Counted from the stretch's first letter, positions 7,812 to 17,700 are shown. The stretch: DNA of 64,000 bases from Natrialba swarupiae (GCF_008245225.1 NZ_VTAW01000004.1:1-64000), one strand, 5' to 3'. The notes: generated by a model not told the origin, from the sequence alone. Program-made: numbers and translations.

Positions 7812-8492
7812 TTACGCGTCCTCGAGCGACTCGAGGAAGTTCTCGATCACGTCGTGGCCAACCGCTGTCAGCACGCTCTCCGGGTGGAACTGAACCGCCT
7901 CGAGGGGGTACTCGCGGTGTCGGACGCCCATGACGAGCGTCTCGCCATCGGTCTGTGGCTCCGCCGCGGAGTCGGCACAATCGGGTTCCGTGCCGTGTTC
8001 TGCCGTGGCGACTACCTCGAGACAGTCCGGCACCTCGGTGGCGACCAGGGAGTGGTAGCGTCCGGCGCGAAAGCCTTGTTCTATCCCCTGAAACACGCCA
8101 TTTCCGTCGTGCTCGACGGCCGACGCCTTCCCGTGGACCGGTTCCGGGGCGCGACCGATCGAGCCGCCGTAGGCGTAGACGGCTGCCTCGAGGCCGAGAC
8201 AGACGCCGAGGGTCGGCACGTCGGGGCTGAGCTCCCGGACGACGTCCATCGTGACGCCGACGTCGCGGTCGTTCTTCGGATGGCCCGGACCCGGACTGAC
8301 GATGATCGCGTCGGGATCGACCGCGTACACGTCCTCGAGTGTAGCGGTGTTCTTCAGGACCTCGGTGTCGGTGCCGGGCTGCTGGCTGACGTACTCGACC
8401 AGATTGTACGTAAACGAGTCGTAGTTGTCGACGAACAGGATCGTCCGCTCGTCGACCGCCTCGGGACCGCCCTCGTTCCCTTGCACGCTCAT
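7812..8492 (-). CDS. trpG: Anthranilate synthase component II (glutamine amidotransferase)
   Basis: A 226-residue class I glutamine amidotransferase that supplies ammonia to TrpE for anthranilate synthesis, the first step of tryptophan biosynthesis. Visible motifs are DNYDSFTYNL near residue 22, PGPGHPKNDRD, the nucleophile loop GVCLGLEAA near residue 97, and the HPES His/Glu of the triad near residue 202. It is the last gene of trpD-F-E-G; its ATG overlaps the trpE stop by 4 bases, so the two are translationally coupled. An acidic insertion (EHGTEPDCADSAAEPQTD) lies before the HPES strand. Confidence 0.93.
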   Translation of the reverse strand: MSVQGNEGGPEAVDERTILFVDNYDSFTYNLVEYVSQQPGTDTEVLKNTATLEDVYAVDPDAIIVSPGPGHPKNDRDVGVTMDVVRELSPDVPTLGVCLGLEAAVYAYGGSIGRAPEPVHGKASAVEHDGNGVFQGIEQGFRAGRYHSLVATEVPDCLEVVATAEHGTEPDCADSAAEPQTDGETLVMGVRHREYPLEAVQFHPESVLTAVGHDVIENFLESLEDA

Positions 8493-10167
8493 CGACTCAC
8501 CTCCGGCGTCTCGAGATCGTTCCCTGTCGATTCCGACTCGTCGGCTGGTACTTCGATCCGCTCGAGCGCCGCGAGCACGCCACCCATCTTCTTTTCGGTC
8601 TCCTCGTACTCGGCTCTGGGATCGCTATCGGCGACGAGTCCCGCGCCGGCGCGGACGGTGATACGGTCGCGATCTCCGTCGTCTTCGACGGTCGCCGTCC
8701 GGATCACGATCGCGAAGTCGGCGTCTCCGGTCCAGGAGTAGTAGCCGACGCCGCCGCCGTAGAGTCCGCGAGGTTCGGATTCGAGGTCGTCGATGATCTC
8801 CATCGCCCGAACCTTCGGCGCGCCTGAAAGCGTTCCCGCGGGAAACGACGCTCGCGTCGCATCGAAGGCGTCCGCATCGGCGGCGAGTTTGCCGGTCACG
8901 GTCGACTCGATGTGCTGGACGTGGCTGTACTTGAGGACGTTCATGAATTCTTCGACGCGAACCGTCCCCGCCTCCGCCACGCGGCGGACGTCGTTTCGCG
9001 CGAGGTCGACCAGCATCGTGTGTTCGGCGCGTTCTTTCCCGTCGGCGAGCATCTCGCCCGCGAGACGACGATCCTCGACCGGACTCGAGCCGCGATCGCA
9101 GGTGCCCGCGATCGGGTTCGACATGACCTCGCGTCCGCGCACGGAGATCAGCGTCTCCGGGCTCGCTCCGACGACGGTGAGATCGTCGTGGTCGAGCAGA
9201 TACATGTATGGCGAGGGGTTTACCTCGCGCATCGCCTCGTAGAATCCGATCGGATCGACGTCACCGGAAAGTTCCCGTCGCCGGGAGATCACTCCCTGGT
9301 AGATGTCGCCGTCGAGGACGTGCTCTTTCGCCCGGCGGACGTTCTCCTCGTAGTCGCCGGCGGGACCGGCGATTTCGCTCTCTCGGACGAACCCGTTGGT
9401 CTCCGGCGGTTCGGCATCTCGAAGCGTCTCCACGACCGTCTCGAGTTCCGCGAGCAGGCGATCGTACGTCGCGTCGGGGTCGTCGTCCGCCGTGAGGGCC
9501 GGCGTACAGACGAGCGACACCGTTCCGTCGCGCTCGTCGAACGCGAGCGTCTTGGTCGTCAGGACGAACTGTGCGTCCGGAAACCGAGATTCAGGCCGTT
9601 CCAGGCCGACCTCCTCGAGCCAGAGGTCGTAGACGGCGTCGTAGGAGAGGAAGCCGACCAGCCCTCCCTCGAGGTGTTGTCGATCGTGGTCGGGGAAGTT
9701 CACCAGCCGAACGTCCGGCATCGCTCCCCGAAGCGCGTCGACTGCGTCACCGTCGACGTCGGTATCGATCAGGTCCAGTGGAGTATCGGAAGCGAGCGCC
9801 TCGACCGTGGTCTCTCCCGGTCCGACGGTCACGACGGCGTCCGGGTCGTAGCCGACGTAGGAGTAGCGTGCGTGGCGCTTGGCACCCACCGCGGTCGGAC
9901 GAAACGCGCCGTCGGGGTCACTCGAGGCGGTCTTTTCTGCGCTCTCGAGGAGGAAGGCGTACGGCGTTCGGTCGCCGTCGGTCGTCTCGGTGCGTCCGGT
10001 GAGCGCCGCGTACGCGGTGAGAGGCGACGTCTCGAGGTCGAGCGTCGCGGCGACTCGGACGACCGTCGGCCGATCGTCGCGATCGCCAGCGAGTACGTGG
10101 AACGTCTCCCGGTCGACGTCGAACGTCGCCGTCGACGTCGCATCGGACCGATTCGAGTCGGTGTCGG

Positions 10168-10171
<4 letters not shown>
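8489..10171 (-). CDS. trpE: Anthranilate synthase component I
   Basis: A 560-residue enzyme that converts chorismate plus ammonia to anthranilate. The chorismate-binding C-terminal half shows NPIAGTCDRG, DGKERAEHTMLVDLARND, HIESTVTGKL and FPAGTLSGAPKVRAMEII, all diagnostic. The N-terminal part, with LLESAEKTASSD, is the region that binds feedback tryptophan in the family (in-family LLES motif). The reading frame stays open upstream to 11290, but the start is placed at MTDTDSNRSD because trpF ends four bases inside it and the upstream frame is a shadow of trpF/trpD. Confidence 0.94.
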
Positions 10172-10823
<652 letters not shown>

Positions 10824-10827
<4 letters not shown>

Positions 10828-11840
10828 TGGCCCTCGATTTCCGGTGTCTCTCCTCGTAGCTTCTCGAGGTTCGCCGCGGCGTCGCCGGATTCGATCGCCG
10901 TGCGTGCGGCTTCGGCGCCGTCCTCGAGCGACGTGGCTTCGCCCGCGAGGTAGATCGCTGCGCCTGCGTTCGCGAGGATGACGTCTCGCTTCGCACCGGT
11001 GACCTCGCCCTCGACGATCCCGCGGAGATCCTCGGCGTTGGCCTCGGGCGAACTGCCCGCGATCGCCGAGATGTCGTGGCGCTCGAGCCCGAGATCGCTC
11101 GGCTCGAGCGAGTATTGCTCGACACTCTCGCCGTCGACCTCGGCGGCCACCGTCTCGTCGTGGATCGCGATTTCGTCGGTTCCCGAGCCGTGGACGACCA
11201 GGGCACGATCGACATCCATCCGTGCGAGCGCGTCCGCGAGAACGGGGACGAGTTCCGGATCGTAGACGCCGACGAGTTGGGCGTCGGCACCGGCAGGGTT
11301 GGTAAGCGGGCCGAGGACGTTGAAGATCGTCCGCATGCCGAGTTCCCTGCGGGGGCCGATGACGGCTTTCATCGCGGGGTGAAACACCGGCGCGAGCATG
11401 AATCCGATACCTGTCCGTTCGATCGCACGCTCGACGGCCGCCGGTTCCGCCTCGACGTTCACGCCGACTGTCTCTAGAACATCCGCGCTCCCGGAGGACG
11501 ACGAGACCGAGTAGTTGCCGTGTTTCGCGACCGGAACGCCGGCACCCGCGGCGACGATCGCGCTGGTCGTCGAGACGTTGATCGTATCGTAGTCGTCGCC
11601 GCCCGTGCCACAGGTGTCGACCAGTGGACTTCGGCCCGGGGAGATCGTTCGGGCCGCCTCGCGCATCCCTTCCGCGAAGCCGGCGATTTCGGCTTCGGTT
11701 TCTCCCTTCGCGCGCAATCCGGCGAGTAGCGCGCCGATCTGGGCCTCCGTCGACTCCTCGAAGACGGCCGACGACGCGGCTCGAGCCTCCGACTGTGTGA
11801 GATCTGTGCCGTCGGTCACCCGGCGAACGTACTCCTTCAT
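10824..11840 (-). CDS. trpD: Anthranilate phosphoribosyltransferase
   Basis: A 338-residue transferase that joins anthranilate to phosphoribosyl pyrophosphate. Key motifs are DTCGTGGDDYDTINVST (PRPP binding), VPVAKHGN, and FMLAPVFHPAMK. The start is the ATG at 11840 (MKEYVRRVTDG); the longer in-frame option at 11852 is a TTG inside the proposed operator. It is the first gene of the trpD-F-E-G operon. trpC, trpB and trpA are not in the window, so the late pathway must be encoded elsewhere. Confidence 0.94.
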
Positions 11841-11850
11841 TGTGAACACC

Positions 11851-11898
11851 AATGTACGTAGTTGTCCTACAATGATCGAATCAGTACATCAATTTAAA
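11851..11898 (-). promoter_or_regulatory. trp operon promoter with candidate operator
   Basis: TTTAAA at 11893-11898 is a BoxA about 55 bases before trpD. An imperfect dyad, AATGTA ... TACAAT, spans 11851-11873 and would cover the predicted transcription start near 11868. Position over the start site suggests a repressor operator. Which regulator binds is not shown. Confidence 0.5.
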
Positions 11899-12024
11899 CG
11901 TATCGGAGCGAGTGGGCCGTGGTGAACGCTCGCGTACGGATCCCGATTCGAAACCTTCAATTATGGTGGCGGGCAACGAACAGTTGCAGATGACGTGGCG
12001 CAGACGCCACGGCACGAACCAGGC

Positions 12025-12099
12025 GGGTTGGTGGTCTAGTCTGGTTATGACACCTCCTTGACATGGAGGAGGCCGGCAGTTCAAATCTGCCCCAACCCA
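12025..12099 (+). tRNA. tRNA-Val (GAC)
   Basis: A 75-base gene with acceptor stem GGGTTGG/CCAACCC and discriminator A at 12099. The anticodon stem CCTCC/GGAGG closes the loop TTGACAT, giving anticodon GAC. The T arm GGCAGTTCAAATCTGCC is intact. There is no intron. A 6-bp hairpin GTGGCG-CAGA-CGCCAC at 11995-12010 precedes it, and a run of five T follows. Confidence 0.95.
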
Positions 12100-12353
12100 T
12101 TTTTAGCGATACAACGGCGAGGAGCGTAGCGACGAGCCCGTGTCGCCAAAATGGTCGGCAGTTTGAACCAGGGAGCAGCTTCGCTGTGACCGTGGTTCAA
12201 ATTCGTCCCCCTTCGTACCGCAGCCCCTCGAGAGATATCCTTACGAGGTCGCGTGCGGGTTCCCCTCGAGCGATCATACGGTTACCGACACCTGGGACCG
12301 GGCTACTGACCGAGATCAAACGCGTAACACGCCCGAGGCGACTGGATGGCCGC
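12100..12353. repeat. tRNA-Val flank with tRNA-like fragments and hairpins
   Basis: Just after the tRNA an imperfect palindrome runs from TTTTTAGCGATACA to TGTCGCCAAAAT (12100-12152). GGTCGGCAGTTTGAACC at 12153-12169 resembles the tRNA T-arm segment GGCCGGCAGTTCAAATC, and GTGGTTCAAATTCGTCCCCC at 12192-12211 resembles another T arm. TTTGAACCA (12162-12170) pairs exactly with TGGTTCAAA (12193-12201). The rest up to 12353 holds nothing I recognise. Confidence 0.55.
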
Positions 12354-12926
12354 TCACTCGCGTTCGACGGATCGGGCTCGAGCGGATGTCGGGTCGTCGC
12401 GATCGGTGATTTCGACCGATTCGGTCCGCGTCTCGCTTTCGACACGCTCTCCGAGGAACTCCTCGATTGCACACTCGAGACAGTAGTGGTTGTAGCCAAC
12501 GTCGGTCGTGTAGACGGGAACGCCGGCGAGCGCGAACTCCTCGCGGTACCGCCTGACGAGACCCTCCTCGATCCGACAGCCACAGGAGACACACCGTTCG
12601 GGACACTCCTCGTTCGCGCGGACGACCCGCTGATCGACACTGTGGACTCGCCCGAACGTCGTCGGCGCGTGACGACGGTTCAGCCGACGACGCATCCGCG
12701 GATTGACGAACGCACCGAGGGCGACGAAGACGAAAGCGACGATAAGCATCATCGCCGCGAATACGGCCGACGCGCCCGAGAGGGCAAGTCCGCCGAGTAT
12801 CAGATTCAGAACGGCACTACCGGCGAGCAGGAGCCCGAATCCGATCGAGAGCCAGCCCGCGATGCCGTAGAGTACTGCGGAAACGTCGTCGGCGAGTTCG
12901 ACGACGCCCGGTGTCGACTCCGACAT
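12354..12926 (-). CDS. Membrane protein with C-terminal zinc-ribbon-like cysteines
   Basis: A 190-residue protein starting at MSESTPGVVELAD. Two or three membrane helices lie between residues 20 and 90 (GWLSIGFGLLLAGSAVLN and FAAMMLIVAFVFVALGAF). The cytosolic tail holds CVSCGCRIEEG, and then CLECAIEEF about 35 residues later, a C-x2-C pair arrangement typical of a zinc ribbon. The tail end is acidic. The family and function are not recognised. An in-frame start 49 codons upstream is rejected because it adds a low-quality Arg/Ser-rich segment. Confidence 0.6.
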   Translation of the reverse strand: MSESTPGVVELADDVSAVLYGIAGWLSIGFGLLLAGSAVLNLILGGLALSGASAVFAAMMLIVAFVFVALGAFVNPRMRRRLNRRHAPTTFGRVHSVDQRVVRANEECPERCVSCGCRIEEGLVRRYREEFALAGVPVYTTDVGYNHYCLECAIEEFLGERVESETRTESVEITDRDDPTSARARSVERE

Positions 12927-13082
12927 GTGCGAAGATATCCCCGTCGAGAACAAATACTTTCCCACACTGACGTGACCGTGGACCCGAGCTGTTCCGGAAT
13001 CGGACCAGTTCGGCGTCGAACGCGCCCGTTCGATCAGCCAGCGAACTCGTAACGACGATTCCGAGGAACTCACCTGAACGAG

Positions 13083-14264
13083 TCAACTCAGCTTGCGGAG
13101 CAACGCGTATCCGGCATCGCGCAGGCTGTCCGGGAGATATCGGGCGTAGACGCCGAACTGGCCGAGCGGGCCGACGGGGTATCGCGCCGGCGGTTCGGGG
13201 TGGGTGCCGGCCTCGAGGATCGCTGCTGCGACGTCCTTCGGCTGGGAGGCGAACGGACCGCCGCTTCCCCCGCCGATTAGCTGCATATCGTCGTACAGTT
13301 CGTACAGCGACTCGTAGGCCGGCGTCCGGCCGGCCTCGGGGAGTTCGTCGTCGACCCGGTCCGAGAAGTTCGTTTCCACCGGACCCGGCTCGATCACGAC
13401 GACGTCGATGCCGAACTCCTCGACTTCCGCCCGCAGCGAGTCGCTCATCGCCTCGAGTGCGTGTTTCGACCCCGAGTATGCGCCCGATCCCGGAAACGAA
13501 ACGCGTCCGGTGACACTCGAGACGTTGACGATCCGCCCCTCACCCTGGGCGCGCATGTGCGGAAGCGCCGCCCGAGTGAGTCGGTGGGGGCCGTAGACGT
13601 TGACGTCGAACTGGCGATGGAGGTCGGCCATCGGGACGTCCTCGATCGGCCCCATCTGGGCGTAGCCGGCGTTGTTGACGAGACAGTCGATCGCGCCGCC
13701 GATTTCGACGGTCCGTTCGACGACGTCGAGCACCTGATCATGATCGGTGACGTCCAGTTCGAGTGTCGTACACCCTGCCTCATCGAGCTCCTCGATGTCC
13801 GCGACGTTCCGGGCGGTCGCGATCACTTGCCACTCCTCCGCGAGGAAGGCACGGGCGCTCGCCCGGCCGATGCCCGAGGAACAGCCGGTGATCAACACGC
13901 AGTCCTTTCGAACGTACCGATCGTCCGAGGGAGGGGTACGCGCAGTGGAGTAGCCGGACGCTCCGTCACGCTCGTCGGAGCTTTCGGCCGATTCGTCTTC
14001 GGTCCGGTCGGATTCAGCATCGCGCACATCGGAGTCGACGTCACTCGAGGCGGGTCCGGTACCGTCCCCCGCGGACTCGTCGTCGGAGGGGGGATCCGGC
14101 TCGGTGTCCGGTTCCGATTCCGACTCCTCGGATCGATCGTCAGGTTCCGGCGGTTCGGAGCGGTCGTGGTCGCTCTCAGTTTCGCGCTCCGGCTCGTCGC
14201 CGACCGAATCCTCGGCCCCGTCGACCCGCTCGTCGGCTCCGTCGGCGTCGTCAGCGCTGGTCAT
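13083..14264 (-). CDS. SDR family oxidoreductase with acidic N-terminal extension
   Basis: A 393-residue protein. Residues 1-115 are an acidic, low-complexity tail of Asp, Glu, Ser and Pro; the enzyme domain starts at CVLITGCSSGIGRASA (cofactor-binding TGxxxGIG) and continues with VNNAGYAQMG and the catalytic Ser, then AYSGSKHAL (YxxxK). An NADP-linked oxidation or reduction of an alcohol or ketone is expected; the substrate is unknown. The start at MTSADDADG (14264) is preferred to 14360. Typical classical SDRs of this kind are about 280 residues, so the tail is extra. Confidence 0.85.
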   Translation of the reverse strand: MTSADDADGADERVDGAEDSVGDEPERETESDHDRSEPPEPDDRSEESESEPDTEPDPPSDDESAGDGTGPASSDVDSDVRDAESDRTEDESAESSDERDGASGYSTARTPPSDDRYVRKDCVLITGCSSGIGRASARAFLAEEWQVIATARNVADIEELDEAGCTTLELDVTDHDQVLDVVERTVEIGGAIDCLVNNAGYAQMGPIEDVPMADLHRQFDVNVYGPHRLTRAALPHMRAQGEGRIVNVSSVTGRVSFPGSGAYSGSKHALEAMSDSLRAEVEEFGIDVVVIEPGPVETNFSDRVDDELPEAGRTPAYESLYELYDDMQLIGGGSGGPFASQPKDVAAAILEAGTHPEPPARYPVGPLGQFGVYARYLPDSLRDAGYALLRKLS

Positions 14265-14559
14265 ACCTGATCCGTTCGTGAGACGACACCTAAGTATCGA
14301 CGGTTTGTCGCGCTGAACGGACGGTGGTATCCTCGTCGCATCGAACGGTCTGTCTCTCACTCGCGCGTTCTATTCCTGTAGTTGGTGGCGTGAGACCGGA
14401 GCAAGAGTGAACCGACTCGAGCGGACGACGATCGTTGCCGGTCGGAGATGGTCCGAGCAGTTTCGATTTCACTTCGTCTGATCGGCCCACGTCGTTTCCC
14501 CATCGCGAGGTGGATCCGGGAGGGAAACCGATTCGTGCAATGAGATCGAGGGACACAAT

Positions 14560-15366
14560 ATGACAGTCGTTCGTTCGCTTCGAAATCCGGAGTATACCGG
14601 CGAAAATCGATGCGGCCCCTGCACTATCGTGAACGTACTGATCGCCCTCGGTGTGAGCGCGCTGATCGGGACGGTGCTGGCCTGGACGTGGACGGCCGCC
14701 GTGGGCGTTCTCGCGGGTGCGTTGGTTCTCGGTCTCTCGTCGTGTCTCATCTGGCTTCGGGGCTATCTCGTACCGGGAACGCCGACGCTGACAAAACGAT
14801 ATCTGCCGCGGCGAATGCTGTCGTGGTTCGGCAAGGACCCGCTCGAGAACGTCGCGGTGCCCGACGAAATCGATCCCGAGGCGACGTTGCTCGAGGCGGG
14901 CGTTCTCGAACCCTGTGCGGAGGTCGACGACCTCTGTCTGACCGCGGCGTTCGACCGGGAGTGGCGGACGGAACTCGAGGCAGTCGAGGAGGAGCCGGAC
15001 CCGGCGGCGTTGCTCGATCAACTGGGGATCGAGTCCGACGACGTCGAGGTCGAGCGCTACGACGACGCGGTCGCCGTCAAACGCGACGGACGACGAATCG
15101 GCCAGTGGCCCTCGGCGACGGCCCTCCGGTTGGATACTGCCGCGTCCGGTCCGATCGCCGATCGGGTCCCCTACTGGCGTAAGCTCCAGCCAACCTCCCG
15201 TAGCGAACTCGTCGCTGGCGTCCGGATCTTTCTCGAGGAGTGTCCGGACGGCGGACCGGTCGAGTTTGCCACGGAGACCCGCGAGTCCTGTTGCTCGAGC
15301 TACGAGGTCGTCTCCGTCGTCTGTGCCGAAAGCGGCGATCGACTGCTCGAGCAGCCGGTCCAGTGA
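14560..15366 (+). CDS. Conserved haloarchaeal membrane-anchored protein, unknown function
   Basis: A 268-residue protein with two adjacent membrane helices at about residues 24-65, a basic segment (LTKRYLPRRMLSWFG) and a soluble acidic domain to the end. The N-terminus carries CGPC, and the C-terminus has a CCSSYEVVSVVC cysteine cluster. I recall similar haloarchaeal hypothetical proteins, but no function. It lies on the opposite strand to both neighbours, 33 bases from the end of the following lipoprotein gene. Confidence 0.55.
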   Translation: MTVVRSLRNPEYTGENRCGPCTIVNVLIALGVSALIGTVLAWTWTAAVGVLAGALVLGLSSCLIWLRGYLVPGTPTLTKRYLPRRMLSWFGKDPLENVAVPDEIDPEATLLEAGVLEPCAEVDDLCLTAAFDREWRTELEAVEEEPDPAALLDQLGIESDDVEVERYDDAVAVKRDGRRIGQWPSATALRLDTAASGPIADRVPYWRKLQPTSRSELVAGVRIFLEECPDGGPVEFATETRESCCSSYEVVSVVCAESGDRLLEQPVQ

Positions 15367-15399
15367 TTCGGTCCAGCAACTCGGACCGTTGGAGTCCGC

Positions 15400-17700
15400 T
15401 TACTCGCGTTCGATTGTTCCGAATAGTTCGAGGCTTGTCTCGATACCGGCCTCGAGGTCACCCTCGGTCACGTAGCCGTCGTCGCCGACGAACACTCGGC
15501 CGACCTGGTCGACTTCTGTGGTCGAACTAACGGCCGCAAAGACGACGTCGTCGCCGGTTTCGAGTCGGCCGACGTGAACGATCGCGAATTCGGGGTCCTC
15601 GCGGGAGCCGGTTAGACCGACGAACGTCTCGACGGGAGTATCCTCGCCGAGAAGCCGCCCAGTCTCCGAGTTCACGTGCTCGGGACCCTCGACCCAGCCG
15701 TCTTCGACGCCGTCGAGGCCGAGTCGACCGACGAACGATCGCGTCTCCTCATCGGTGAGCAGTTCCGCTGACGACGAGTCTGCGACCGGATTGAGCGTCT
15801 GGCCCATCACCTCCGCCTTCGGGGTCGACAGCGCGCCGACACCGGTGGGATCCCACAACGGCCACTGCGAAGCGGTGTCCGACTCGACTTCTTCCCAACT
15901 CCCCTCGGGCAGGAAGAAGCCACCCTGTTCGAGCAGTTCTAGCCGCCCGTTATCGATGTCGTGGAGTTCCTCGAGCCCACCGGTGCCCTCAACGAACGCC
16001 GCGTCGCTCGTAATGAATTCGGCCCAGTCGCTCCAGCCTTGGGGGTACCAATCGCTCCAGCCAGCCGGATACCAGTCGCTCCAGTCGGCCGGGTACCAGT
16101 CGCTCCAACCAGATGGAACGTACCTGTTACCCGGGATCATTACCACTCCCTGTTCGAGTAGTTCTGGCTGTGGGTCTTCCCAATCCTGTGGGGGCATCAA
16201 CCCACTGTTCTCGAGGAGTCGGCCGACCTGTTCCTCGGAGACGCCGCGTTCGAGCGCCACCTTTAGCGCCTCCAACGAAACGGCCTCGAAGTCCTGGTCG
16301 ATGATTCCCTCCGTGGGGAGGTCCGTCGCCGACGCGAAGGGTTGGACATCGTCGTGGACGGCGTGGTGAAGTTCACCGAGATCCAACTCGTCCCAACTAT
16401 CACCCGGGAAAAAGACGTCTGTCGCTGTTGGAGTGAGCTCCGAGGCCGGATACTCACCGGTCTCCAGCGTTCCGTCGTCACCGAGCAACGCATCGCCGGG
16501 GAGCATCAGCCGGCCGACGTCGAGCACCTCGTCGATGGCGTCGTCGGGGTTCGTTCCCGCCAACTCTTCGCCCGGGATCGTCACCAGTATTTCCTCACCC
16601 CCGACGTTCCGCGTCGTCCAAATTGCCCCTCCTACCTGGTCGTCTCCAGCTTCCTCGTAGGAGCCAGCCGGAATCAGAACGCCACCAGCTTCCAGAAGGT
16701 CGAGCCGACCGACCTCGATCTCGTGATGGTCCTCGAGCCTACCGGTGCCCTCGACAAACGCTGCATCTTCGTCAAACGTGTCGCGGGGAAACCAGGTGTC
16801 GCCGGGGAACCAGGAGTCACCAGGGAACCAGGTGTCGCCGGGGAACCAGGTGTCGCCGGGGAACCAGGTGTCGCCAGGGAACCAGGAGTCGCCGGGGATC
16901 ATTACCACACTCTGTTCGAGGAGTTCCGGATCTTCGTCAACGGCAAGCCCAGGTTCTGGATACATGACGACGCCGTTTCCGACGAGTCTCCCGACCTGTT
17001 CCTCGGAGACCCCGCGTTCGAGCGCGTCCCCAAGGGCTTCGAGCGGGACGGCCTCGAGGTCCTCGTTCAGTAACCCTCGCTTGGGTAGGAGCATCCCTTC
17101 GTGGGGCGGCATAACGTCGTCCTCGATGGCGGAGCGAAGTTCGCCGAGGTCGCCTTCATCGTAGCCCCCATCGACTTCGGAGAACAAGACGACTCCCGCA
17201 TGTTCCCCTTCCTCCTGAAAACCCAAACCAAAACCTCCTGGAATCAATTCGGGGTCGAACTCACCGTCTTCGACCAACAGGTCGCCGGGGACCATCAACC
17301 GGCCGACGTCGAGTGCCTCGTCGATGGCGTCGTCGGGATTCGTTCCCGCCAACTCCTCGCCCGGGATCGTCACCAACACTTCCTCGGCCGCGACGTCCCG
17401 CGTCGTCCGGAGTTGGGCCTCACCTCCGGCCTCTCCCGTCGTCTCGTATCCGACGACGTGGCTCGTCATCTCCGCGCGGACGTCTTCGCCGCCGACTGTC
17501 CGCTCTTCCTCGACGACGATCTCGTCGTCCTCGACCCCCTCTAAGCCGAACCGCTCGAGGCCGTCCGGCGGAACGGCCACCGGGTCGGCCTCGAACGTAT
17601 GTTCGGTCAACTCCGTCAGTTCGGAACAGCCAGCGAATCCGGCGAGACCCGTTCCCGCAAGTCCCGCAAGCATACGGCGACGGTTCACTCTCGGAACCAT
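15400..17700 (-). CDS. DUF6517-type lipoprotein with duplicated repeat-bearing insertion
   Basis: A 766-residue secreted lipoprotein. The start MVPRVNRRRMLAGLAG gives a twin-arginine-like signal and a lipobox, GFAGC, with the lipidated Cys at residue 25. Residues 35-90 and 620-766 resemble the two halves of haloarchaeal DUF6517 lipoproteins (TFEADPVAVPPDGLE; PKAEVMGQTLNPVAD). Between them is an insertion made of two copies of a module (about residues 98-353 and 361-604); both contain VTIPGEELAGTNPDDAIDE, VSEEQVGRL and VVMIPG. Copy 1 carries six WFPGD hexads (272-307); copy 2 carries GWSDWYPx octads (531-558). Function unknown; an extracellular, membrane-tethered protein is expected. Confidence 0.7.
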   Translation of the reverse strand: MVPRVNRRRMLAGLAGTGLAGFAGCSELTELTEHTFEADPVAVPPDGLERFGLEGVEDDEIVVEEERTVGGEDVRAEMTSHVVGYETTGEAGGEAQLRTTRDVAAEEVLVTIPGEELAGTNPDDAIDEALDVGRLMVPGDLLVEDGEFDPELIPGGFGLGFQEEGEHAGVVLFSEVDGGYDEGDLGELRSAIEDDVMPPHEGMLLPKRGLLNEDLEAVPLEALGDALERGVSEEQVGRLVGNGVVMYPEPGLAVDEDPELLEQSVVMIPGDSWFPGDTWFPGDTWFPGDTWFPGDSWFPGDTWFPRDTFDEDAAFVEGTGRLEDHHEIEVGRLDLLEAGGVLIPAGSYEEAGDDQVGGAIWTTRNVGGEEILVTIPGEELAGTNPDDAIDEVLDVGRLMLPGDALLGDDGTLETGEYPASELTPTATDVFFPGDSWDELDLGELHHAVHDDVQPFASATDLPTEGIIDQDFEAVSLEALKVALERGVSEEQVGRLLENSGLMPPQDWEDPQPELLEQGVVMIPGNRYVPSGWSDWYPADWSDWYPAGWSDWYPQGWSDWAEFITSDAAFVEGTGGLEELHDIDNGRLELLEQGGFFLPEGSWEEVESDTASQWPLWDPTGVGALSTPKAEVMGQTLNPVADSSSAELLTDEETRSFVGRLGLDGVEDGWVEGPEHVNSETGRLLGEDTPVETFVGLTGSREDPEFAIVHVGRLETGDDVVFAAVSSTTEVDQVGRVFVGDDGYVTEGDLEAGIETSLELFGTIERE
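16027..16110 (-). repeat. 24-bp tandem repeat (GWSDWYPx octads)
   Basis: About three and a half units of 24 bases encode the octads GWSDWYPA, DWSDWYPA, GWSDWYPQ and GWSDWAEF. Units differ at one or two positions. The repeat sits in the second module copy of the lipoprotein. Confidence 0.85.
16780..16887 (-). repeat. 18-bp tandem repeat (S/TWFPGD hexads)
   Basis: Six 18-base units encode SWFPGD or TWFPGD, the last as TWFPRD. The units are nearly identical at DNA level (GCCGGGGAACCAGGTGTC on the plus strand), which points to recent expansion. They sit in the first module copy, exactly where copy 2 carries the 24-bp repeat. Confidence 0.9.

Noticed and set aside
16780-16887. Possible CRISPR-like array from regular 18-bp units
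   Set aside because: The units are directly adjacent with no unique spacers and lie inside a reading frame as protein repeats.
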